Positions 1 to 7,610 of a stretch of 21,303 bases of DNA are shown in pieces. The stretch spans positions 1 through 21,303 of the forward strand of contig CAKOIB010000007.1 in NCBI GenBank assembly GCA_934086255.1. Reading direction: 5' to 3'. The stretch is from an uncultured Bacilli bacterium (GTDB lineage: Bacteria; Bacillota_I; Bacilli_A; RF39; UBA660). The notes under the pieces are model-generated. The model had not been told where the DNA came from. It ran no database searches and saw only the letters and a program-made list of their open reading frames with translations. Both the position numbers and the translations under genes were made by a program. The stretch's first letter is position 1. Each line of letters begins with the position of its first letter.

Positions 1-11
1 GTTCACAATCA

Positions 12-461
12 CTAATTAAGTAAATAAACACCTAAAGTCAAATAACTAGCAAAAAGTATCCATAAAAGATATGGTATTTGTAAATAAGAAGCCATCCTAT
101 TAATCTTATAAAAATTAATTATCATATAAATAACAAGGGCATCAAGAATCAAAATCCATATAAATGAAACTAAATATAACTTAAATACAAAAAATATCAT
201 AGACCACATCAAATTAACAAAAAGTTGCAGTTTATAAACTCCCAATGCTTCACTATCAATACCATCATCTCTATAAATAAGATAACTAGAAATACCCATT
301 AACACATAAAGAATAGTCCACGCTACAGGAAATAACCAATCTGGTGGAGAAAGCACTGGTTTTACGATAATATCATAACTATCAGTATTAATAATTAAAC
401 CAATAATACTTCCTAACAAAACAGGTATTAAGATACTTATAAAAAGTTTTTTATAATTCAT
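12..461 (-). CDS. tspO: TspO/MBR-family membrane protein
   Basis: A 149-residue protein of the tryptophan-rich sensory protein / translocator (TspO/MBR) family, a five-helix membrane protein that binds porphyrins and related ligands in other bacteria. Seen: about five hydrophobic segments; the family-type stretch PPDWLFPVAWTILY near residues 39-52; and LQLFVNLMWSMIFF near 78-91, the usual N-x-x-W-x-x-x-F-F element. Length is normal for the family (about 150-160). The start was set at the ATG at 461 because GGTGAT lies just upstream; an in-frame ATG at 533 would overlap the previous gene and has no such site. It lies 43 bases after the ART-like gene and may be the last gene of the SDR-truA operon. 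The physiological ligand here is unknown. Confidence 0.88.
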   Translation of the reverse strand: MNYKKLFISILIPVLLGSIIGLIINTDSYDIIVKPVLSPPDWLFPVAWTILYVLMGISSYLIYRDDGIDSEALGVYKLQLFVNLMWSMIFFVFKLYLVSFIWILILDALVIYMIINFYKINRMASYLQIPYLLWILFASYLTLGVYLLN

Positions 462-504
462 AAAATCACCATTACTAGTATACGAAAAAAAAGAAGAAAT
501 ATTA

Positions 505-1263
505 TCATTTCCTCTTAACATTAGAATCATCAAGAAAATATATAGGAAGATCCTTGTTAAAATAATTAACTACATCATAAAGACAAACATTATCACCCAA
601 TATTTTTTTAAAACATTCATTCATTTCATTACCTAAATAATAATTAATCTCATCTATAACATCAACAAAATCATCCTTAAGAGACTTCATCTCAAGTTCA
701 TCCTTTTCACTTCTAAAAGCCTCATTAATAAGATAAAGTTCTCTTAAATAATCATCATACTCTTTAATCGATGAATTACCTCCAAGTAAATTAATAAAAC
801 TAATTAATTTATTAAGATTATTCTTAACAAGAACATAACTAGTCGAAGACTTTCTTATATACTCAAGCTCATTAAAAGAACAATCAAGATAAGATCCTGG
901 TATTAAAATACCCTTTATTTTAGAGATATCAATATAATCTTTAACCAAAACCTCATCATAACGATGAATTACCCTATCACTTTTATCATATATAAAATCA
1001 ACACCCTCAATTATAAAAGAAATACCATGCTTAATATGAAGATTAAAAGCACCATCTTCTACTTTTTCATTAACATATAAATATCTAACACATGAAATAG
1101 TATCATCCAAATTACTTCCATCAAAATTTCTATTAAAATCAATTCCTTTTTCCTTAGCCATTGACGAAGACATAATACCATTTTTCATAATATTAACAAA
1201 AGAATAAAAATTAAAACCACACGTATGTAAAAGCGTATTATCATTAAAGTTATAACTACTCAT
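505..1263 (-). CDS. Unrecognised protein with ADP-ribosyltransferase-like sequence pattern
   Basis: A 252-residue soluble protein that I cannot assign to a named family. The first half resembles the ADP-ribosyltransferase (DarT/PARP-like) fold. Residues 12-30 (LHTCGFNFYSFVNIMKNGI) match the usual 'H-T ... I-x-x-x-G-I' NAD-binding start with H13. A strand GISFIIEG lies near 80-87. DEVLVKDYIDISKIKGI at 103-119 resembles the catalytic-Glu strand, with E104 as candidate. The C-terminal third is charged and helical. There is no signal peptide or membrane segment. Start: the ATG at 1263 has AAAGGTGAT four bases upstream and lies inside the end of truA (8-base overlap), so translation is probably coupled to truA. 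The stop is TGA, which shows that TGA is a true stop here. The fold call is inference from short motifs; the substrate is unknown. Confidence 0.75.
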   Translation of the reverse strand: MSSYNFNDNTLLHTCGFNFYSFVNIMKNGIMSSSMAKEKGIDFNRNFDGSNLDDTISCVRYLYVNEKVEDGAFNLHIKHGISFIIEGVDFIYDKSDRVIHRYDEVLVKDYIDISKIKGILIPGSYLDCSFNELEYIRKSSTSYVLVKNNLNKLISFINLLGGNSSIKEYDDYLRELYLINEAFRSEKDELEMKSLKDDFVDVIDEINYYLGNEMNECFKKILGDNVCLYDVVNYFNKDLPIYFLDDSNVKRK

Positions 1264-2005
1264 TAACATCACCTTTGTAAACAACATTGTCAAGATAAAG
1301 TCCACAAGAAGACACACATTTGACATTATATGACTTTTTTTGACATTCTAGTATACATAAGACATCAGAGTAATTAAGCTTACCTTCACCAACCAAAATC
1401 AACACAGATACTAAATTACGCACCATTTTTCTAAGAAAACCATTACCTGTAAACTCTATCTTCATTAGACAATTATTGACATTTATCTTTACATTATATA
1501 TAGTTCTAACACAGTTATCTTGATTCTTCTCATCAAAACAAAAACTTCTGAAATCATGCTCCCCTAAAAAAATAGGAATAACACTATTCATTAACTCAAT
1601 ATTAAGATTTTTATTATACTGAAGAATATAATTTCTCATACAAGGATCATACTCACCCATATTTATATAATAACAATATGTTTTAGATAAAACATCATAC
1701 CTAGCATGAAAACTATCATCAACAACATAAACATCCTTAACATATATTTCACCATTAAAACATTTATTAAGATATTTCTTTAAATTATACAATTTAACAG
1801 AAACATCTAAATCAAAATGAGCAGTTTGCCCTTTAGCATGAACCCCCTTATCAGTCCTACCAGAAGCACATATATTAACTTTTTTTCCATTATTAAGTAA
1901 AGTAAGTACTTCTTCCATAACACCCTGTACAGTCTTTAATTTATTTTGTCTTTGAAATCCATTAAAACAAGACCCATCATAAGAAAACTTTATAAAATAT
2001 CTCAT
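1256..2005 (-). CDS. truA: tRNA pseudouridine(38-40) synthase TruA
   Basis: TruA converts U38, U39 and U40 in the tRNA anticodon arm to pseudouridine. The protein has 249 residues, the usual size. Seen: the N-terminal YDGSCFNGFQRQ stretch, the catalytic motif GRTDKGVHA at 49-57 with nucleophile D52, the central YDVLSKTYCYY segment, and the late FLRKMVRNLVSVL helix. The start at 2005 (MRYFIKF) follows AAAGGTAAATAAG, a good ribosome binding site. Longer in-frame starts run into the upstream SDR gene and encode nothing conserved. It begins one base after the SDR stop and overlaps the next gene by 8 bases, so the three are one transcript. Confidence 0.97.
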   Translation of the reverse strand: MRYFIKFSYDGSCFNGFQRQNKLKTVQGVMEEVLTLLNNGKKVNICASGRTDKGVHAKGQTAHFDLDVSVKLYNLKKYLNKCFNGEIYVKDVYVVDDSFHARYDVLSKTYCYYINMGEYDPCMRNYILQYNKNLNIELMNSVIPIFLGEHDFRSFCFDEKNQDNCVRTIYNVKINVNNCLMKIEFTGNGFLRKMVRNLVSVLILVGEGKLNYSDVLCILECQKKSYNVKCVSSCGLYLDNVVYKGDVNE

Positions 2006-2006
2006 C

Positions 2007-2765
2007 TTATTTACCTTTCTTTCTTTGTATATTATAAGTAATTCTAAGCAAAAACTTAACAGGAAGAAATCTACTAAAGAAAACACCAACCCTAGTCATA
2101 AAACCAGGCACAATAATAAGCTTCTTATCAAGATACATTTTTTTAAGACCATATACTGCAACATCACGAGCATTCAAAGACTTAATATTAAAACTAACCC
2201 CAGCAGTCTTATTAAAATTAGTACTAACAGGTCCAGGACACAAACAACTAACAACAACATGAGATTTGTTCCTGCGAAGTTCCTCATACAAAGCACAAGT
2301 AAAATCAACAACATAACTCTTCGTAGCATAATAACAACTCATCAAAGGACCACCCTTTAAAAGACCAGCACTTGATCCAACATTAAGTATATAACCCTTA
2401 TCTTTCTTAACCATATCCTTCAAATACATACGAGTAAGAACATGAAGTGCCTTAATATTAACATCAATCATTTCAAGTTCAGTAAGCATATCACAAGAAT
2501 TATAATCACCAAAAAGACCAAAACCAGCATTATTAATAAGCATATCAATATTATCCTTCTTAGTAAATATATATAAATCCTTAACCTTTTTCATATCACT
2601 TAAATCAGTAACAATATACTTATGCTCCCCTTTAAGAACACCCTTCAAATCTTCCAAAGAAAAAGAATCCTTATCTACAAGAATCAACTCATATGAAATA
2701 CTATCCAAATAAATAGCCATTTCACGACCAATTCCAGAACCAGCCCCAGTTATAAGTGCCTTCAT
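2007..2765 (-). CDS. Short-chain dehydrogenase/reductase (SDR), NAD(P)-dependent
   Basis: A classical SDR oxidoreductase of 252 residues. Seen: the dinucleotide-binding motif TGAGSGIG at residues 6-13, a D54 position typical for adenine contact, NNAG at 78-81, a catalytic Ser at 131-132, and Y145-x-x-x-K149. The PGPVSTNF segment after the active site is also typical. The C-terminus is basic and hydrophobic (VFFSRFLPVKFLLRI), as in SDRs of the DltE/YqjQ type that sit near membranes. Substrate cannot be deduced. The start at 2765 has GTGAGGTGAT upstream. It is the first gene of the leftward operon behind the promoter at 2783-2811 and ends one base before truA. Confidence 0.93.
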   Translation of the reverse strand: MKALITGAGSGIGREMAIYLDSISYELILVDKDSFSLEDLKGVLKGEHKYIVTDLSDMKKVKDLYIFTKKDNIDMLINNAGFGLFGDYNSCDMLTELEMIDVNIKALHVLTRMYLKDMVKKDKGYILNVGSSAGLLKGGPLMSCYYATKSYVVDFTCALYEELRRNKSHVVVSCLCPGPVSTNFNKTAGVSFNIKSLNARDVAVYGLKKMYLDKKLIIVPGFMTRVGVFFSRFLPVKFLLRITYNIQRKKGK

Positions 2766-2782
2766 CGTATCACCTCACACTT

Positions 2783-2811
2783 ATTATATAATAAACAAAG
2801 AAAAAAGTAAA
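2783..2811 (-). promoter_or_regulatory. Promoter for SDR-truA-ART-like operon
   Basis: Read on the minus strand, TTTACT (2811-2806) and TATAAT (2788-2783) are separated by 17 bases. The -10 is perfect and the -35 matches 4 of 6. Transcription would begin about 10 bases before the SDR ribosome binding site, giving a short leader. It lies directly after the terminator of the preceding operon. Confidence 0.65.
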
Positions 2812-2826
2812 ACATTTAAACAAAAG

Positions 2827-2846
2827 AAAAAAGCACTAAACGTGCT
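2827..2846 (-). terminator. Rho-independent terminator after popT
   Basis: Minus strand: stem AGCAC/GTGCT with a 5-base loop (GTTTA), followed directly by six T. The stem is short but the U tract is clean. The popT stop codon (2847-2845) lies in the 5' arm, so the gene ends inside its own terminator. Confidence 0.7.
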
Positions 2847-3723
2847 AATTATCCAATTTCTTTCTTAAAACCTCAAGTAAGTAAACAACTATTCCACCAA
2901 TTATAAAAAATAATATACTAAAACTTCCAAAACTCATTGCATCTTGTGGTACTTTCAAACTAGTTGGACCCATAACTATCGCATATATCGAACCAATCAT
3001 TAAACCAAGAACCAAATAAATAGTTTGAGCCCTATACTTATCAAGAGCTTTTTTTATAATCTTAACAATAAGAAGCATACCAGTAATAACACCAAGTCCA
3101 AATATTATTAATATTGGTAAAACCTTAAAATTAAAATGCAAAAACTCACTAATCGAAGTAATAATTGGAACATAAAGACCAAATATAAGAAGTAAAGTTG
3201 AACCAGATATACCAGGAACTACCATCGCACAAATAGCAATAACTCCTGCAAAAAATAAGTATAAAGAAAGTCCAATATTAAGATTATTAAGATCAATACT
3301 ACTTCCTCCCCCAACAGGATTAAAATAAGTAATAAGACAAACTATAAAAACACCAATCAGAGCATAAAATAAATACTTATATTTACCCTTCAATGTATCT
3401 TTTTCATCCCTAACTATTAAAGGAATAGCAAATACTATAAAACCAATAAATAAAGAACTAACACTATATATATGTTTTTCAAATAAACTAGAAAGTACAA
3501 TTGAGGCAAGAGCCATACCAATTGCCCAACCAATACCAAGCTTAATCAAAAATGATACTGCCTTCTTTTTACTTTGTCCTTTACTCAACAAAGTATTAAT
3601 ACTATTAATAAACTCTTCATAAAAACCAAGTATAAAGGCAACCGTACCACCAGATATACCAGGAACACTATCCGCAAGTGCCATACAAAATCCTTGTATT
3701 ACATTAACTATATTCTTTTTCAT
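2845..3723 (-). CDS. popT: DUF368 membrane protein, PopT-like polyprenyl-phosphate translocase
   Basis: A 292-residue polytopic membrane protein of the DUF368 family. Members named PopT have been shown in other bacteria to return undecaprenyl phosphate across the membrane for reuse in wall and polymer synthesis. Seen: the signature ADSVPGISGGT near residues 17-27, repeated in the second half as VVPGISGSTLLL near 168-179. This fits an internally duplicated transporter fold with paired re-entrant loops. About eight hydrophobic helices are visible. It overlaps the end of the upstream flippase-like gene by 20 bases and the ATG at 3723 has only a weak AGAAG site, suggesting translational coupling. 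The family call is firm; the exact substrate in this organism is inferred. Confidence 0.9.
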   Translation of the reverse strand: MKKNIVNVIQGFCMALADSVPGISGGTVAFILGFYEEFINSINTLLSKGQSKKKAVSFLIKLGIGWAIGMALASIVLSSLFEKHIYSVSSLFIGFIVFAIPLIVRDEKDTLKGKYKYLFYALIGVFIVCLITYFNPVGGGSSIDLNNLNIGLSLYLFFAGVIAICAMVVPGISGSTLLLIFGLYVPIITSISEFLHFNFKVLPILIIFGLGVITGMLLIVKIIKKALDKYRAQTIYLVLGLMIGSIYAIVMGPTSLKVPQDAMSFGSFSILFFIIGGIVVYLLEVLRKKLDN

Positions 3724-4753
3724 TTTTTTCTTCTTTTTTTACTCTTTTTTTATTATAATTGAATATTAAATAAAATGCAAAACTTAATAAAATTAATAAA
3801 TAAAAACTAATACTTCTCTGAAGCAACATACTAGATAAAACATAATCACTTTTATATAACAACTCATTAACAGACAAAATAATTCCCTCTAAAACCATAA
3901 CACCTCCAGGTGTTGGTAAAAAGTCCGCAGCAATAACAATACAAACCTGAAAAGCAATAATTAAAAAAATACTATAATCATTAAGACCAAATGATCTATA
4001 TATAAAATAACTAACTAATAAAAAACTTATCCTCTGAAGCAAAAGAATAATAAATGATTTAACAAATATAAAAGGTCTATCTTTAGTAAAATTAGACAAA
4101 TCATTATACTTATCAACCATTATATCAAACCTTTTCTTTTTCAACTCCTTATTCTTTATAAAACCAAATCTATTTATAAAAAAATAAACCATCTTCTTAG
4201 TAAAACAAACCATCCTCTTTGAATAAACTAAACTTATGAAAAATAAAATAACAACCAAATTAAGCAAAAAACCAAGTATTATTAAAACATTAAAAACACT
4301 AGAAAAATTAAAAATCAACTTACCATAAAAAATCAAAGATAAAATAAGTAAAAAAACCAAAGTAAACTTATAAATAATAGTATTAAGTAAAACTATTATA
4401 CTAGATTCATAATAATTAATACCATCCCTTTTCATTTCATACATTTGAATAGGCTGTCCCCCCATCGAAGAAGGAGTAATACCAGAAAAATATATTTCTG
4501 TAAACACATAACCAAGTGCTTTATAAAGGCTCATTTTAATACCCATATCTTTAGAAATACTAATTAAAAATATTGCCTCAAATAAAGGAAACATCAAAAT
4601 TGATAATACCGCTAATAAAATATATTTCAAATTACAAAGCCTTAATGACTTAATAAGCATATTAACATCATAATACTTAAATATCCATAAATAAGTTGCT
4701 AAAAAAAGCACAATAAAAAGCATAAACGATAAAACATATTTCTTTTTTTTCAT
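3704..4753 (-). CDS. Flippase-like / lysylphosphatidylglycerol-synthase transmembrane-region protein (UPF0104 type)
   Basis: A 349-residue protein of the LPG_synthase_TM (flippase-like, PF03706-type) family with about eight membrane helices. Seen: the family's first conserved loop, SGITPSSMGGQPIQ, near residues 90-103, and the second, DFLPTPGGVMVLEG, near 277-290. The soluble lysyl-transferase domain of true MprF is absent, so a lipid-flipping or polymer-linked role is more likely than aminoacylation, though substrate is unknown. A basic loop (KNKELKKKRFD) lies at 200-210. The start at 4753 follows GAGGTAGGTGAAAT. It overlaps the PopT-like gene, so two membrane proteins for lipid-linked carriers appear to be made together. 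Confidence 0.88.
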   Translation of the reverse strand: MKKKKYVLSFMLFIVLFLATYLWIFKYYDVNMLIKSLRLCNLKYILLAVLSILMFPLFEAIFLISISKDMGIKMSLYKALGYVFTEIYFSGITPSSMGGQPIQMYEMKRDGINYYESSIIVLLNTIIYKFTLVFLLILSLIFYGKLIFNFSSVFNVLIILGFLLNLVVILFFISLVYSKRMVCFTKKMVYFFINRFGFIKNKELKKKRFDIMVDKYNDLSNFTKDRPFIFVKSFIILLLQRISFLLVSYFIYRSFGLNDYSIFLIIAFQVCIVIAADFLPTPGGVMVLEGIILSVNELLYKSDYVLSSMLLQRSISFYLLILLSFAFYLIFNYNKKRVKKEEKNEKEYS

Positions 4754-4782
4754 ATTTCACCTACCTCAAACACACTATATCT

Positions 4783-4791
4783 ATTCTAACA
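4783..4791 (-). promoter_or_regulatory. Extended -10 promoter for flippase-like/popT operon
   Basis: Minus strand: TGT followed by TAGAAT (4791-4783), an extended -10 element with no good -35. It lies about 30 bases before the start codon and after the terminator of the thiol operon. Confidence 0.45.
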
Positions 4792-4832
4792 TAATTTTAT
4801 TAAAAAAATATTTATTTTACACAAATATATGT

Positions 4833-4859
4833 AAAAAGAAGTAAACCAACTACTTCTTT
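4833..4859 (-). terminator. Terminator of the thiol-redox operon
   Basis: Minus strand: nine-base-pair stem AAAGAAGTA/TACTTCTTT around a 7-base loop, ending in a T-rich run. The stop codon of the CPHC protein (4852-4850) overlaps the start of the hairpin loop and 5' arm. Confidence 0.75.
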
Positions 4860-5317
4860 ATCTTATCAAAATAAATATCACTATCACTACTAGAATACTT
4901 CTTTATCGCCGAAACTATTTTCTCATCATAAGTATAATTATATCCTACAAAAGATTCATCCCCAATTATATAATAAGGAATCCCACTTGACTTATCCCCT
5001 TTTGCAAGAAGAAACTCCTTCATAAGATTAGCATTTTCTGAATTATGCCACACTTCAAATCCATACAAATTAAACTTATTACCATACTTATCATTAATAT
5101 CATCCAAATACTTTATAAGCTTTTCACAATGAGGACACTCTTTTCCATAAAACAAATAAATATTAACCATTCCATCCTCTTTTTTAATATCTGAAACATT
5201 AGCATTCTTATTTATTACATTATCTACTGATTTATTATTAAAAAATGCAAAATAAGAAAGAAAACAAAGTATTAAAATAGTAATAACTATAAAAACAATA
5301 TCAATTTTATTCTTCAC
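4850..5317 (-). CDS. Membrane-anchored thioredoxin-like protein with CPHC active site
   Basis: A 155-residue protein with one N-terminal membrane helix (about residues 8-26) and an outward-facing thioredoxin-fold domain. Seen: YLFYGKECPHCEKL with active-site C61 and C64, and a cis-proline loop SGIPYYIIG about 50 residues later. CPHC is the dithiol of DsbA-type oxidases, but the spacing and short fold resemble a glutaredoxin/TlpA-like domain, so oxidase, reductase or isomerase roles are all possible. Start: a GTG at 5317 is chosen because GAGGTGG lies five bases upstream; the in-frame GTG at 5326 falls inside that site. It starts 12 bases after the CcdA-like gene, a plausible electron donor through the membrane. 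Confidence 0.88.
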   Translation of the reverse strand: MKNKIDIVFIVITILILCFLSYFAFFNNKSVDNVINKNANVSDIKKEDGMVNIYLFYGKECPHCEKLIKYLDDINDKYGNKFNLYGFEVWHNSENANLMKEFLLAKGDKSSGIPYYIIGDESFVGYNYTYDEKIVSAIKKYSSSDSDIYFDKIKK

Positions 5318-5328
5318 TTTAACCACCT

Positions 5329-6165
5329 CTAAAAATTAAACATTAACCACTCAGGCTTTATAACCATCAAAATACCTAAAAGTAACATAATTATTCCCCC
5401 AATTAAATGAGAATACTTAGTATACTTATTAGAAATACCTTTTATTTTTAATGTTTTCATTGCTATAACAAATATTAATATATCATCAATTAAAAAGAAA
5501 AGCAAATATAATCCAATATAAATTACATATTCTAAAGTACTAAGATCATTCATAGCTAAAACATTCGTAAACATAACAGGTATCCCAAGTGAACAAAGAA
5601 GCTCAATTAAATTAACAGAAAAAGCAAGTAACATAATTCCAAGTATTGATAATAAAAAACTCTTTTCATTAACTATTTTCTTAATTCTTTCCATTATTTT
5701 AAGTCTTTTCTTCTTATCAGTAACATCACATCCAACATCACTATTTAAACTCTTAAAATATCTATAAATATTAACCATTCCAAACAAAACAGCAAAACAA
5801 GCAATTAAAAATCTTATTAAAGTAACACTACTAAGAAAACTAGCAAGACTAAGCCAAGAAAGCATAAAACATAAATAAACAAAACCACTAGTAAAAATAA
5901 AAGTAAGTCCTAATATCCACATTCTCTTTCTATCATGCATAGAAAACATCATAGTAATAAGAAATATAAGTATCCACATAGCACAAGGATTAAAACCATC
6001 AACAGCACCCAATATAATAGTAAAAATAGGCAAAGAAACATCCTTTAAAGAAACTACTCCAAAAAGGCCAGTATCAACAGAATAAGAATCCATTCCATAT
6101 ACACAAATCGGTATAAACATAACTAAAACTATTAAAAATAAATATATAAACCTTCTACACTTCAT
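5329..6165 (-). CDS. CcdA/DsbD-like membrane thiol electron-transfer protein
   Basis: A 278-residue membrane protein with an N-terminal signal-like helix (about 5-24), a short outer segment, and about six further helices. Two intramembrane cysteines sit in the positions expected for CcdA/DsbD-beta: NPCAMW with C61 in the first core helix, and ELLCSLGIP with C191 in the fourth. This family passes reducing equivalents from cytoplasmic thioredoxin to thiol proteins outside. Start at 6165 rather than 6177, since TGGTGG lies just upstream. It overlaps the end of the CxxC protein gene by 11 bases. Its neighbours are a cytoplasmic CxxC protein and an outer CPHC protein, the natural donor and acceptor. 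No cytochrome c gene is seen nearby. Confidence 0.9.
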   Translation of the reverse strand: MKCRRFIYLFLIVLVMFIPICVYGMDSYSVDTGLFGVVSLKDVSLPIFTIILGAVDGFNPCAMWILIFLITMMFSMHDRKRMWILGLTFIFTSGFVYLCFMLSWLSLASFLSSVTLIRFLIACFAVLFGMVNIYRYFKSLNSDVGCDVTDKKKRLKIMERIKKIVNEKSFLLSILGIMLLAFSVNLIELLCSLGIPVMFTNVLAMNDLSTLEYVIYIGLYLLFFLIDDILIFVIAMKTLKIKGISNKYTKYSHLIGGIIMLLLGILMVIKPEWLMFNF

Positions 6166-6433
6166 CAATACCACCATTATCCTTCAAAAAAGAAATAAGA
6201 CTACCCTCACTAACTTCTCCAACTAATCTAGCAACTTCTAAAGAAGAATCCATCAATATATAAACAGGAAGCACACTTCCAACATCATACAAAGAAACTA
6301 AAGAAGAATCCATATCATAATCAATATCCTCTATATCAAATAAAACATTATACTTAGACAAAACATCATCAAGTAAATTATTCATAATAATACAAGACAT
6401 ACACCACATAGCACTAATCTTAACCAATTTCAT
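6155..6433 (-). CDS. Small thioredoxin-like protein with CMSC active site
   Basis: A 92-residue cytoplasmic protein with a minimal thioredoxin fold. Seen: KISAMWCMSCIIM with C11 and C14, and the cis-proline strand VLPVYILMD near residues 55-62. No signal peptide. The WCxxC context is thioredoxin-like but the protein is shorter than thioredoxin (about 105). Two ATG codons abut; the second (6433) is favoured because GGAGG lies six bases before it, against three for the first. It overlaps the cysteine desulfurase end by 14 bases and the CcdA-like start by 11, so the genes are translationally coupled. Likely donor of electrons to the CcdA-like protein, or a partner of the desulfurase; both are inference. 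Confidence 0.85.
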   Translation of the reverse strand: MKLVKISAMWCMSCIIMNNLLDDVLSKYNVLFDIEDIDYDMDSSLVSLYDVGSVLPVYILMDSSLEVARLVGEVSEGSLISFLKDNGGIDEV

Positions 6434-7526
6434 CATATTCCTCCATCAACTTATCTAAAACACTTAAAAAATAATCAATTTCATCATCTAAAGTCTTATA
6501 AGAAAGACTTATTCTAATACTAGAACTAGCCCTATCTTTATCTTTATAAAGTTCATAAACACAAAGCGAATAACTAGTATCACTACTACAAGCAGTTTTA
6601 GTAGAAACATAAACTCCATGATCAGCAAAATATTTTTGAACAACATTTGAATCCTTTCCCATAAAACTAATATTTAAAATATTATCTATACAATAATCAT
6701 TACTATTAATAAGAATACTATCATACTTAGATAAATGTTCTCTTATTCTTTTATTAAGACGATGAACATAAGAATAATCATTATTAAACAATAAAAAAGC
6801 CTTAGATAAAGAACAAATAAGCTCAGTCTGAGGAGTCCCACTCCTATAAATAGTAGTACTTTTTCCTCCATGAATAAGTGGAACAATCTTAACATCTCTC
6901 TTCTTTATTAAACCACCAATTCCCTTAAAACAAAAAAGCTTATGTCCAGAAAAACTTGCCATATCAACATTACTTAAATCAATATCAGTCTTAGAAACAG
7001 CCTGAGTAATATCACTATGAAACAAAACATTAGGATACTTCTTAAGCATAAGACCAATCTCCTCAATTGGTTGTCTAAGTCCAATCTCACTATTAACACA
7101 CCCAATAGAAACAAGACAAGTATTATCATTAATTAATTCCTCTAACTTTTCTATATCAACAAGACCATTTTCATCCAAAGGAGCAAAAATAACTTTATAA
7201 CCCTTCTTTTGTAAATAACTACATGGCCCATATATTGAAGAATGTTCCAACTTAGTAGTAATAATCTCATTACCCGAAGAACAAATACCCTTTAAAACAG
7301 TATTATTACTCTCACTAGCACCACTAGTAAAAATAATCTCATCATCAAAAATATTAAAATAATTACAAATATTAGAAATACTAGAACCAATTATATCATT
7401 ACACTTTTTACCTATATCATGATTAGAATTAGGATTAGCATAAAAATTATTACAAACATAATTAAAATAATCTAAAACCTCTTTATCCACCTTAGTCGTA
7501 GCACTATAATCTAAATAAACTTCCAT
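6420..7526 (-). CDS. Cysteine desulfurase (NifS/IscS-like, class V aminotransferase)
   Basis: A PLP enzyme of 368 residues that takes sulfur from cysteine to form a persulfide and alanine. Seen: YLDYSATT at the N-terminus, LEHSS with H95, HSDITQAV with D172 and Q175, SGHK with the PLP lysine K196, GG....YRSGTPQ near 220-233, and the loop TACSSD with persulfide cysteine C313. The start at 7526 has GTGGTGATATT before it; upstream in-frame codons add only a hydrophobic stretch. Unusually, no iscU/sufU scaffold or tRNA thiolation gene follows; three thiol-redox genes do, all overlapping or nearly so. This points to sulfur or thiol handling linked to the envelope, although general IscS duty is not excluded. 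Confidence 0.93.
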   Translation of the reverse strand: MEVYLDYSATTKVDKEVLDYFNYVCNNFYANPNSNHDIGKKCNDIIGSSISNICNYFNIFDDEIIFTSGASESNNTVLKGICSSGNEIITTKLEHSSIYGPCSYLQKKGYKVIFAPLDENGLVDIEKLEELINDNTCLVSIGCVNSEIGLRQPIEEIGLMLKKYPNVLFHSDITQAVSKTDIDLSNVDMASFSGHKLFCFKGIGGLIKKRDVKIVPLIHGGKSTTIYRSGTPQTELICSLSKAFLLFNNDYSYVHRLNKRIREHLSKYDSILINSNDYCIDNILNISFMGKDSNVVQKYFADHGVYVSTKTACSSDTSYSLCVYELYKDKDRASSSIRISLSYKTLDDEIDYFLSVLDKLMEEYDEIG

Positions 7527-7541
7527 AATATCACCACAATA

Positions 7542-7571
7542 AGTATAAATATAAACTATATATAAAAGCAA
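7542..7571 (-). promoter_or_regulatory. Promoter for cysteine desulfurase/thiol operon
   Basis: Minus strand: TTGCTT (7571-7566) and TATACT (7547-7542) with an 18-base spacer. The -35 is weak (TTG only); the -10 matches 5 of 6. The start codon is about 16 bases downstream of the -10. Confidence 0.45.
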
Positions 7572-7572
7572 T

Positions 7573-7610
7573 AAAAAAGAAGTTGAACCAACTAAACCAA
7601 TAGTTTAGTT
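7573..7610 (-). terminator. Terminator after the XRE regulator gene
   Basis: Minus strand: stem AACTAAAC/GTTTAGTT (7610-7603 with 7597-7590), loop of 5. An alternative smaller hairpin AGTTG/CAACT follows, directly before a TCTTTTTT run (7580-7573). The stop codon (7607-7605) is in the first stem. The U tract fits the second hairpin better, so which one terminates is unclear. Confidence 0.5.

Noticed and set aside
2025..2360. Plus-strand reading frame of 111 codons opposite the SDR gene
   Set aside because: Rich in N, T, K and I with no motifs; it is the complement of a clear SDR gene.
2832..2846. AGCAC...GTGCT after popT, resembling CIRCE arms
   Set aside because: The spacing is 5 bases and a T run follows; it is a terminator hairpin.
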